NCBI RefSeq assembly: GCF_042682685.1
Contig: NZ_JBHUHX010000052.1
Location: 1-64,000 of the forward strand
Length of the DNA: 64,000 nt
Reading direction: 5' to 3'
Source: Imhoffiella fuscus
Lineage (GTDB): Bacteria; Pseudomonadota; Gammaproteobacteria; Chromatiales; Chromatiaceae
The translations under genes were made by a program, and so were the position numbers. Shown here in pieces: positions 53,432 to 61,139 of the stretch; positions within the stretch are counted from its first letter, which is position 1, and the number at the start of each line of letters is the position of its first letter. The notes below the pieces were generated by a model. That model was not told where the DNA came from. It searched no databases and saw only the letters and a program-made list of their open reading frames with translations.

Positions 53432-54037
53432 CTAAGGTCGAGCCGGCCAGCCGCCGTTCGGGGCGGCCGTGCGCGGGATGCTGACCTGGATGACGCCGTC
53501 CTCGATCTCGGTGGACATGGCCGAGAGATCGGCGTCGCCCGGCAGACCGACCCGGCGGCTCGCCGTGCCGTGCGAGAGACTGTAGCTGCTCGCGTAGCCG
53601 CCATTGAGCAGTTGATTCTCGCGGTCGACGCGGCGCTCGGTATCGTAGCGTATCAACAGGCCCTGCCCGGCGGGACGGACCTCGACCGCATCGGGCGCGA
53701 TGTTCTGCAGGAGGACATCGACGACATAGACATCGCCGCGCATCGCGCGGCGGATTTCGAGGCGAGGCCAGAGCGAGAGGGTTCTTTGCGGGAGTCCCTC
53801 GGGCAGGGTGCGCGCCTGCGGCACGGATGGCGCGGACCGGACACCCGGCACGCCGGGAGGCTGCGGCACGACGCCAGGCGTACCCGGATATCCCGGCCAT
53901 GTGGGACCATAGAAGGGCACGGAAAAGGGACTCTGGGGCTCGGGATAGCCATAGGGTGCTGGACCGTAGGGCGTCCAGGCGAGGGACAGGCCAGGCATAC
54001 CGAGCAGGACGACGGCGATCGGCAGGATCTTGCGCAT
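53432..54037 (-). CDS. Exported small heat-shock (alpha-crystallin)-like protein
   Basis: A 201-residue protein with a signal peptide (ILPIAVVLLGMPGLSLA). A Pro/Gly/Tyr-rich low-complexity stretch (about residues 22-75) leads to an alpha-crystallin-like domain (about 95-195). Support for the domain is YVVDVLLQNIAPDAVEVRP, SRRVGLPGDADLSAM and the terminal EIEDGVIQVSIPR, equivalent to the GVLxIxxPK motif of Hsp20. GGAG sits six bases before the ATG at 54037. Hsp20 proteins are usually cytosolic, so an exported one is unusual. It could act as a periplasmic holding chaperone. Confidence 0.8.
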   Translation of the reverse strand: MRKILPIAVVLLGMPGLSLAWTPYGPAPYGYPEPQSPFSVPFYGPTWPGYPGTPGVVPQPPGVPGVRSAPSVPQARTLPEGLPQRTLSLWPRLEIRRAMRGDVYVVDVLLQNIAPDAVEVRPAGQGLLIRYDTERRVDRENQLLNGGYASSYSLSHGTASRRVGLPGDADLSAMSTEIEDGVIQVSIPRTAAPNGGWPARP

Positions 54038-54130
54038 GGGCGACTCCGAATAGGGCTGAGATGGACGCATGGGCGAGACTCGGAACCGCCCGCTGGCGGC
54101 TCCCCCCGCTGAAGTATAGGTTGACCGTTC

Positions 54131-54625
54131 TCAGAGACGCACCCGCCAGGTCGGGCGGTCCTGGTCGTCGATCAGCCCCTCGGCCAGCAGCCAGGCGCGG
54201 GCGTCCTCGGCATCGCGCTCGAACCAGTCCCGCGTCGAGCCCAAACGAAAGCTGTAGCCCCAGGCGTCCATGTCGGCGAACAGACGCGCGCGGCCGACAC
54301 CGGGAATGGCATCGGCCAGCAGCACCTGGAGATAGCAGACCGCGTTCTCCTCGGCATCGTCGCCACCGGCATCCGTGTGCAGCCGCTCGCGGCGACTCCG
54401 ATCGAGACAGATCCAGTGACAGGCCTCGTGCAGGATGGAATGCAGCGGCGTCGCGGGCTGCGCATAGAGACAGTCGCCGACCAGACCGGCCTCCGGGTCG
54501 CCCCAATAGGAGCCTGGAATGGGCGCATCCTGGCTCACGATCCGGAAATCGAGCCCGAAACGTCCAAGCAGTTCACGGACGATCCCTTCCTCGGCGAGAA
54601 TGAACACGCGCGCCCTCCCCTTCAT
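54131..54625 (-). CDS. HExxH-motif protein (putative metallopeptidase)
   Basis: A 164-residue protein. The motif LHEACHWICL (about residues 66-75) is an HExxH zinc-binding signature, with acidic residues downstream (DAGGDDAEENAVCY). No signal peptide is seen. The motif alone makes a metal-dependent hydrolase plausible but does not prove activity. I do not recognise a named family. It is divergent from the MurE-like gene with about 24 bases between starts, so the two may share control. Confidence 0.7.
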   Translation of the reverse strand: MKGRARVFILAEEGIVRELLGRFGLDFRIVSQDAPIPGSYWGDPEAGLVGDCLYAQPATPLHSILHEACHWICLDRSRRERLHTDAGGDDAEENAVCYLQVLLADAIPGVGRARLFADMDAWGYSFRLGSTRDWFERDAEDARAWLLAEGLIDDQDRPTWRVRL

Positions 54626-54649
54626 TTCGATTCGATGCGACCCACGGCC

Positions 54650-56095
54650 ATGTCAAACAACCCGCTCTACCAGTTGCTCGCCACCACCGACTTCGCCTGG
54701 CGGCGCGAGCCCATCCAGCCACCGCGACTGACCAACATCCAGTGGCGCGCCGATCGCTGCGATCCGGGCTCCATCCTCTTCTTCCAGCGCTTCGACGACG
54801 GCCGGAGCGACCGAGAGATCCTTGAGCGCTATCTCGCCCGCAGCGCCTGCTCGGTGCTGGTCGTCAACCGCATGCTGGACTGCTTCGACCGACTGCCCGG
54901 CAAGGCGATCTATGTCACCCGTCGGGGCGAGTGGGCCGAGACGGTGAGCCGTTTCTGCGATCTCGCCTATCCGCTGGACACCGCATCGGTCGACTTCATC
55001 GGCGTCACGGGGACCAACGGCAAGACGACGACGGTCAAGTATCTCGAATCCATCCTCTCCGCGCACGGACGGCGGGTGCTCTCGATCGGCACGCTCGGCG
55101 TCTTTCTCAACGGCGCACGCCTGACCGAGACCGGATTCACCTCGCCGCCTCAGATCGAGCTGCGCCGTCTGCTGCATGCCCATCGGGAGCGCTACGATCT
55201 GGTGGCGATGGAGGCCAGCAGTCACGCACTCGATCAGGGCCGGGTTCATGGCATCCCCTTCCAGAACGCGGGCTGGACCAATTTCACCCAGGACCATCTC
55301 GACTATCACCACGACGAGGCGGCCTATTTCGACGCCAAGGCGCGCATCCTGGACCTGATCCCGCCGGACGGCCGGCTCTATTGCTCCAGCGCGGCGGTCG
55401 TCGAGCGTCTGCAGAAACGCGGCGCGCCCAGGGTGGCGGTCGAGCTGCTGCATCCGGATCCGCTCCCGTCCGAGGCGCTCGCCGCCAAGCCCTTCCTGGC
55501 GCTGGAGTACAACCGCCAAAACTATGCACTGGCGTGCGCGCTGGCGGACGGGGTTCTTGGCGATGGCGAGACCGAGAACCCGCACTGGCGTCATCTGCAG
55601 GCGGTGGACGGGCGCTTCGAGTGCCAGGTGGTCGGCAACCGCACCATCGTGATCGACTTCGCCCACACGCCGGATGCGCTCGACACCATCCTGCGCGCCA
55701 TCCGCGCCGGCTTTCCGCAGTCGCGCGTTCTCACGCTGTTCGGCTGCGGCGGCGACCGCGATCACGGCAAACGCCCGCTGATGGGGGCCGCTGTCGCAAG
55801 GTACTCGGACCAAGCGATCGTCACCTCGGACAACCCGCGCACCGAGGACCCGGCGGCCATCGTCGCCGACATCCTGACCGGCATGCCCGAGGAGGGACGC
55901 GAGGTCATCCTCGACCGCGCCGCCGCCATCGCCCATCTGTTCGACTGGCTGGACGCCCGTCCGGCCGAGGAGCCTTGGGTCGCCCTGATCGCCGGCAAGG
56001 GACACGAGCGCTATATCGACCGCGACGGACACAAGGTCTATTTCAGCGACCAGGACGAGGTCGCGCGCAATCTGCGACGTCTGAACTGGGGCTGA
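54650..56095 (+). CDS. Stand-alone MurE-like ligase
   Basis: A 481-residue Mur ligase. The N-terminal domain is followed by the ATP-binding P-loop GTNGKTTT (121-128), the substrate loop SSHALDQGRVHG, the carbamylated-lysine region YFDAKARILDL and the C-terminal motif DNPRTEDP. The DNPR motif is the one that selects meso-diaminopimelate in classic MurE enzymes. The protein is outside a division-cell-wall cluster and slightly divergent, so it may be an accessory or recycling enzyme rather than the main MurE. The start is uncertain: 54635 or 54650, neither with a clear ribosome binding site. The symporter gene follows 43 bases later. Confidence 0.88.
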   Translation: MSNNPLYQLLATTDFAWRREPIQPPRLTNIQWRADRCDPGSILFFQRFDDGRSDREILERYLARSACSVLVVNRMLDCFDRLPGKAIYVTRRGEWAETVSRFCDLAYPLDTASVDFIGVTGTNGKTTTVKYLESILSAHGRRVLSIGTLGVFLNGARLTETGFTSPPQIELRRLLHAHRERYDLVAMEASSHALDQGRVHGIPFQNAGWTNFTQDHLDYHHDEAAYFDAKARILDLIPPDGRLYCSSAAVVERLQKRGAPRVAVELLHPDPLPSEALAAKPFLALEYNRQNYALACALADGVLGDGETENPHWRHLQAVDGRFECQVVGNRTIVIDFAHTPDALDTILRAIRAGFPQSRVLTLFGCGGDRDHGKRPLMGAAVARYSDQAIVTSDNPRTEDPAAIVADILTGMPEEGREVILDRAAAIAHLFDWLDARPAEEPWVALIAGKGHERYIDRDGHKVYFSDQDEVARNLRRLNWG

Positions 56096-56138
56096 CGAAC
56101 GGCATCGCCACGAACCCACGAGGACAGGAGAAGCCCGC

Positions 56139-57389
56139 ATGCGCCGACTCTATTCCATCCCCGCCGGGCTGCTGTTGGGGATCCTTCTCGCCCTCCTCGT
56201 CCCGGCCGGCGCGCCCTATGTCGCCTGGCTGGGTCAGATCTTCGTCTCGCTGCTCAAGCTGCTCATCCTGCCGCTGATCCTGGTCTCCATCTATGCCACG
56301 ATCTCGGGCTCGGCCGATCTGAAACAGATCGGCGGACGCGCCCTGCTCTACTACCTCTTCACCTCCACGATGGCGGCGAGCCTGGGCACCCTCCTTGGCC
56401 TGACGCTCTCCCAGGACATTCCGCCCGGACTGCTGGACCTGGAGCAGGTTCCCACGAGCGGGGCGGGCTTCAGTCTGGACTATCTGATCGGCAACCTGAT
56501 CCCGACCAACCTCTTCGCCGCGTTGGCCGAGGGCAACGTGCTGCAGATCGTCTTCGTCGCGCTGGTGGCGGCGCTGGCCTCGCGACACATTGCCGAATCC
56601 CACCGAACGACGCTGATCGGTGGCGCCCAGGCGCTGGACGCGCTTCTGATGCAACTGCTGCAAGGGGTGCTGCGCGGGGCGCCGATCGGAATCGCGGCGC
56701 TGGTCTATGCCAGCCTCGCCGGGATGGATTGGGACGGGGTCTTCGAGCTGCGCGCCTTCGCCTGGGCGGTCGCGCTCGCCGCCGGACTGCATGCGCTGGC
56801 GGTCCTGCCGGCTCTCTATCGCGTGCGCACCGGGCGCTCGCCCTGGGCGTTCATCCTCGCCTGTCGCGCACCGCTCACGACAGCACTCTCCACCGCATCC
56901 AGCTCGGCAACCTATCCGGTCTCCAAGCAGGCGCTGGAATCGGCCGGCATCGGCGAGCGCGTCACCAGCTTCACCCTGCCGCTGGGCGCGACGCTCAACA
57001 TGGACGGCTCGGCGCTCTACCAGTCGATCCTGCTGATCTTCATGTCGCAGCTCGCCGGCGCCGACCTGAGCGTCGCCCAGGCCATCTTCATCGTCCTGCT
57101 GACCATGGCCTCGTCCGCCGGAACGGCCGGCATTCCGGGCGGAGGAATCGCCATGATGGCCTTCATGCTGGACCTGCTCGGACTGCCCCAGACCTATCTG
57201 GCGCTCTATCTGGTCGTCGACCGCTTCTTCGACTACCCCATCACGGCGATCAACGTCTGGGGCGACCTGATCGTCGCCGCCGTGGTCGACGGGGATCTTG
57301 CCAAACTGGGTGCAGCGCAGCGAAACCCAGGAGACCTCAACACCGCTGCCAGACCAAGCTCTTGCCGGAAGCCGACAGGATGTGAATGA
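56139..57389 (+). CDS. Dicarboxylate/amino acid:cation symporter
   Basis: A 416-residue protein of the DAACS (GltP/DctA) family with eight membrane helices and two re-entrant loops. Signatures include SSSATYPVSKQALE, the Ser-rich HP1 tip (TALSTASSSATYP), LGATLNMDGSALYQ and the HP2 segment SSAGTAGIPGGG. Transport of glutamate, aspartate or C4-dicarboxylates with Na+ or H+ is expected. The last 30 residues are not homologous to the family and come from a REP-like repeat (LGAAQRNPGDLN). The repeat extends the coding region past the usual C-terminus. Confidence 0.9.
   Translation: MRRLYSIPAGLLLGILLALLVPAGAPYVAWLGQIFVSLLKLLILPLILVSIYATISGSADLKQIGGRALLYYLFTSTMAASLGTLLGLTLSQDIPPGLLDLEQVPTSGAGFSLDYLIGNLIPTNLFAALAEGNVLQIVFVALVAALASRHIAESHRTTLIGGAQALDALLMQLLQGVLRGAPIGIAALVYASLAGMDWDGVFELRAFAWAVALAAGLHALAVLPALYRVRTGRSPWAFILACRAPLTTALSTASSSATYPVSKQALESAGIGERVTSFTLPLGATLNMDGSALYQSILLIFMSQLAGADLSVAQAIFIVLLTMASSAGTAGIPGGGIAMMAFMLDLLGLPQTYLALYLVVDRFFDYPITAINVWGDLIVAAVVDGDLAKLGAAQRNPGDLNTAARPSSCRKPTGCE
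57306..57331. repeat. REP-like palindromic repeat, copy 2, inside a coding region
   Basis: CTGGGTGCAGCGC..GAAACCCAGG, a near copy of the element at 19246-19272. Here it lies inside the frame of the symporter gene and encodes residues of its C-terminal tail. Confidence 0.75.
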
Positions 57390-57420
57390 CAGCCCTGGAT
57401 AACGCGATACACTCTGATGC

Positions 57421-59229
57421 ATGTCGACGACTTGGCCTCCAGCGACCGCGATGTCAGCACAAAGATTCCCGAGTTCACGATGGCTCCTCGCGCTTGCGCT
57501 CGGCGGGCTGCTCGCAACGGCCGACGCCAGCGCTGCCGACGACTGCCGACAGGGTCGCGAGGCGCATGTCTGGACCGCCCCGCTCAATCCCCAACCGGGC
57601 GATCCGCTGGAGGTCTTCGCCATCGCCACCGACGGCCAACTGGAACAGGTGCTGATCACGGATCCGGACGGACGCCAAACACGTCTGCGCACCGAGGCCC
57701 ACGGCGGACCGCCCTGGAGCCTCTATGGAACGCAGTTCAGGCCGGTCGCCGGAACCTACCGGGTCGAGGCCGGACGCTACGGTCAGGTCGCGGCCTGCGC
57801 CGAGGTGACGGTGGGGGGACGGGACAACCGGCGCGAACAGGCCGACTGGGATCTGCCGACCGAGGCGCTCTACTCGGCCTGGATCGAGCATCTGTTCGCG
57901 GCCCCTCCGGACGCCTCGGTGAGCTTCGACTCGCTGGGACCGGTGCTGGGCGACCCGACGCGCAACTTCCTCTTCAACTATCTCGGCGAGAACGAGGACA
58001 ATCGGCTCACGGCGGAACCGGACTGCGCCGACCTCCCCTATTTCCTGCGCAGCTATTTCGCCTGGAAGCTGGGCCTGCCCGTATCCTATCGATCCTGCTC
58101 GCGCGGCAGCCGCAACGCGCCCCCAAGCTGTCGATCGCCGATCATGGAGAGCCGCTTCACGGGCGACCCGGTCCCGCTCGACACCTTCAGCGACTCGGCC
58201 CGCAGGCTGGTCGATACGGTACATTCGGGCAGCGCGCGCACCGCCCTGAACGCCGAATCGACCGATTTCTATCCGGTTCCGCTCGATCGCAACGCGCTCT
58301 GGCCCGGAACCCTCTACGCCGACCCCTACGGTCATGTGATGATCCTGGTCGAGTGGGTTCCGCAACGCGGCGGACAGAGCGGAATTCTGTTCGCCGTCGA
58401 CGCCCAGCCGGACAATTCGGTGAGCCGCAAGCGCTTCTGGGAGGGAACCTTCCTCTTCGCCGACACGCCCTCGGCCGGACCCGGATTCAAGACGTTTCGG
58501 CCACTGGAGCGAACCGCAACCGGGTCGCGGCTCCTGTCCAACCGGGAGCTGGACGGGCGCAACGGCCTACCACGCTTCTCGCTGGAACAGGCATCGCTGA
58601 CGCCGGACGATTTCTATGCCCGCGTCGAGCGGCTGATCAATCCATACGGACTGGACCCGCAGGCCGCCTACAGCGCGACCCTGGACGCACTGATGGAGCA
58701 AATGCAGACTCGCGTGAGCTCGGTCGACAACGGCGAGCGGTACGTCCGGGCGCATCCGGGAGTCACCATCGCCATGCCCTCCGGTCCGGCCATCTTCGAG
58801 ACCACCGGCCCCTGGGAGGACTACGCGACCCCATCGCGCGACATGCGCCTGCTGATCGCCATGAAGGTGCTCGAAGCCCTGCCCGAGCGGGTGCGCCGCT
58901 ATCCGAATCTCTATCGGCTGAATGGAGAGACGCCCGAGGGCGCCGCAGCGCGCATCGAAAGGCTTCACGAGCAGAGCCTGGAGGCGAATTCGATCAGCTA
59001 CCGACGCAGCGACGGCAGCGACTGGCGCCTGACGCTGGGAGACATCTATCGGCGCCGCGCGGGACTCGAGGTCGGCTACAACCCCAACGACTGCATCGAG
59101 CGACGCTGGGGCGCAACGGCAGACAGCCCGGACGCAGCCACGTGCCAGCGTCGCGCACCGCGCGATCAACAGGCCAAGATGGAATCCTATCGAGCCTGGT
59201 TCCGCGATACCGTCAGACCGCCCCGCTGA
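57421..59229 (+). CDS. Exported transglutaminase-like protein of unknown function
   Basis: A 602-residue protein with an N-terminal signal peptide (WLLALALGGLLATADASA). A nucleophile-like cysteine lies in EPDCADLPYFLRSYFAWKLG, and a possible partner His is in PYGHVMILVEW, an arrangement typical of transglutaminase-like or NlpC-like hydrolases. The rest has no known domain. The start is uncertain: 57421 is used, and an ATG at 57451 gives a more compact signal peptide. It may be a periplasmic cysteine peptidase or amidase. A role with the adjacent DUF2272 lipoprotein is inferred. Confidence 0.7.
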   Translation: MSTTWPPATAMSAQRFPSSRWLLALALGGLLATADASAADDCRQGREAHVWTAPLNPQPGDPLEVFAIATDGQLEQVLITDPDGRQTRLRTEAHGGPPWSLYGTQFRPVAGTYRVEAGRYGQVAACAEVTVGGRDNRREQADWDLPTEALYSAWIEHLFAAPPDASVSFDSLGPVLGDPTRNFLFNYLGENEDNRLTAEPDCADLPYFLRSYFAWKLGLPVSYRSCSRGSRNAPPSCRSPIMESRFTGDPVPLDTFSDSARRLVDTVHSGSARTALNAESTDFYPVPLDRNALWPGTLYADPYGHVMILVEWVPQRGGQSGILFAVDAQPDNSVSRKRFWEGTFLFADTPSAGPGFKTFRPLERTATGSRLLSNRELDGRNGLPRFSLEQASLTPDDFYARVERLINPYGLDPQAAYSATLDALMEQMQTRVSSVDNGERYVRAHPGVTIAMPSGPAIFETTGPWEDYATPSRDMRLLIAMKVLEALPERVRRYPNLYRLNGETPEGAAARIERLHEQSLEANSISYRRSDGSDWRLTLGDIYRRRAGLEVGYNPNDCIERRWGATADSPDAATCQRRAPRDQQAKMESYRAWFRDTVRPPR

Positions 59230-59300
59230 TACAGCGATCATCGCCAGGCAATACAGCGCCTGGCCCCATTCCAGCCAGCACGCGATACGGAGTCGAACAG

Positions 59301-60092
59301 GTGCCGACCCTCAACAGTTCCCGAATCAGGGTCACGGCGGCAACGACCAGCCTGCTCTGCCTACTGGTGCTCGGCTGTGCGGCCCCGCCGCCCGGCGAGA
59401 CCGGGGGAGGCGGATCCGGGTCGACCTGGGCCGGACGCCCGATCGGCGCACCGCCCTCGCCCAACCCTCGACTCCGGCAGCGCATCATCGATCGCGCCCT
59501 AGGCGAATGGAACTACTTCGGCCGCCAGACCATCGTCTTTCAGGGCGACGACGAGAGCATGCCGCACGTCGGCTATTGGGAGGATGACGACGGCTCCCAC
59601 AGCCGGCGGGTCAACAGCTACTGGCGCGCCGCCGGAGAGCCGGGCCTGGACGGCATGGACTGTCAGAAACCCTGGTCGGCCGCCTTCATGAGCTGGGTCA
59701 TGCAGAGCGCCGGCGTTCCCGAAAGCCAGTTCTCGCGCTCCATCGCCCACTGGGTCTATCTCGCGCGCATGGTCGACGCCGCAGCAATTCCCGGCCGTTA
59801 TTTCGTACCGCGACGCCTCAAGGACTACAGCCCGAAGCCGGGCGATCTGGTCTGTGCCTCCCGCAACCCTGCGCGCGTCTTCAGCTCGGACGTTTACGTC
59901 ACCTCGCGCATGCTGTATAGCCTCAGCGCGCACTGCGACCTGGTGGTGAGCAAGCAGGGGCGGACACTGGAAACGGTCGGAGGAAACGTCCGCAACTCGG
60001 TCTCCAAAAGCCGCTGGGAACTGGATCCTCGCGGCCTCGTAAAACCCAATAAGCGCCGCCCCTGGTTCCTCATCATGGAGAACCGCCTCTGA
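59301..60092 (+). CDS. DUF2272-like lipoprotein
   Basis: A 263-residue protein starting at a GTG at 59301 with GGAG eight bases upstream. The lipobox LLVLGC marks a lipoprotein signal peptide cleaved before Cys27. The mature part carries the pattern DCQKPWSAAFMSWVMQSAGVP, then IAHWVYLARMVD, and later HCDLVVSKQGRTLETVGGN. This is a cysteine-histidine arrangement like CHAP/NlpC-type hydrolases, found in the DUF2272 family. It is membrane-anchored and could trim peptidoglycan. It is co-oriented with the transglutaminase-like gene. Confidence 0.8.
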   Translation: MPTLNSSRIRVTAATTSLLCLLVLGCAAPPPGETGGGGSGSTWAGRPIGAPPSPNPRLRQRIIDRALGEWNYFGRQTIVFQGDDESMPHVGYWEDDDGSHSRRVNSYWRAAGEPGLDGMDCQKPWSAAFMSWVMQSAGVPESQFSRSIAHWVYLARMVDAAAIPGRYFVPRRLKDYSPKPGDLVCASRNPARVFSSDVYVTSRMLYSLSAHCDLVVSKQGRTLETVGGNVRNSVSKSRWELDPRGLVKPNKRRPWFLIMENRL

Positions 60093-60116
60093 CCGCTATC
60101 CAGCGGACAATCGCCT

Positions 60117-60935
60117 TCAGAGGTCGAAGCTGGCCCAGACCGGACAATGGTCCGAGGGCTTTTCCATGCCCCGGATCTCGTAGTCGATGCCGACGTCGAG
60201 CAGACGCTCGCGCAACGGGGCCGTGACGAGCAGATGGTCGATGCGCAGGCCATGCTTGGGATCGCGATCGAAACCACGAGACCGATAGTCGAACCAGCTG
60301 AAACGATCGGCGGACTCGGGATTCAGGGCGCGGTAGGCATCGATCAGACCCCAGTCAGCAAGCGCCTGGAACCAGTCGCGCTCCTCGGGCAGAAAGCTGC
60401 ACTTACCGGTCCGCAGCCAACGCTTGGCGTTGTCGGCACCGATGCCGATGTCGAGATCCAACGGCGCCACGTTCATGTCGCCGATCACCACCAGATTCTG
60501 GTCGGGCGTGAAGGATTGGCGCAGATAGTCGAGCAGGTCGGCGTAGAACTTGCGCTTGCCGGGAAACTTGACCGGATGGTCGCGACCTTCGCCTTGCGGA
60601 AAATAGCCGTTGATAACGCTGATCTCACCACCGCCCGGCAGGGCGAAACGCCCCATGATCAGCCGCCGCTGGGCGTCTTCCGCATCGCCTGGAAACCCCT
60701 TGACCACCTCCAACGGCTCCATCTTGCTCAGAAGAGCGACGCCATAGTGGGACTTCTGACCATGGAAATGGGTCGCGTAGCCAAGCCCCCGCGCCCAATC
60801 GAGCGGAAATTGATCGTCGGCGACCTTGCTTTCCTGGATACCGACGATGTCCGGGTCCCGCGACGCCTTCAGCGCCTCGATCTGGTGGGGACGGGCACGA
60901 ATGCCATTGACATTGAACGAGACGATCTTGAGCAA
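60117..60935 (-). CDS. xthA: Exodeoxyribonuclease III
   Basis: A 272-residue AP endonuclease/3'-5' exonuclease of base excision repair. It starts KIVSFNVNGIRARPHQ, with the metal ligand Glu35 in GIQESKV, the GDMNVAPLD motif (Asp and Asn of the active site) and the final SDHCPVWASF with the catalytic His. The start is a TTG at 60935: GGAGG lies nine bases upstream and the typical N-terminus begins exactly there. The ATG further upstream (60998) has no ribosome binding site. Confidence 0.95.
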   Translation of the reverse strand: MLKIVSFNVNGIRARPHQIEALKASRDPDIVGIQESKVADDQFPLDWARGLGYATHFHGQKSHYGVALLSKMEPLEVVKGFPGDAEDAQRRLIMGRFALPGGGEISVINGYFPQGEGRDHPVKFPGKRKFYADLLDYLRQSFTPDQNLVVIGDMNVAPLDLDIGIGADNAKRWLRTGKCSFLPEERDWFQALADWGLIDAYRALNPESADRFSWFDYRSRGFDRDPKHGLRIDHLLVTAPLRERLLDVGIDYEIRGMEKPSDHCPVWASFDL

Positions 60936-61139
60936 CTTGAGCCACCTCCGGCAGTGCCAATTCGCGGGCAGGCTAGCATGAGGTGCCCGGCGCTCCAAAC
61001 GACCTGCTGAGAATGAACCGAAGGGGCGCTATGTTCAGGTCCATTAAAGTTCATTAATATAGATAGAGACTCTCGATATATTCAGGATTGATCGGGCTCG
61101 ACCCTCGCCCGCTGGCGGGCCGCGCCCCAAACCGACGCG

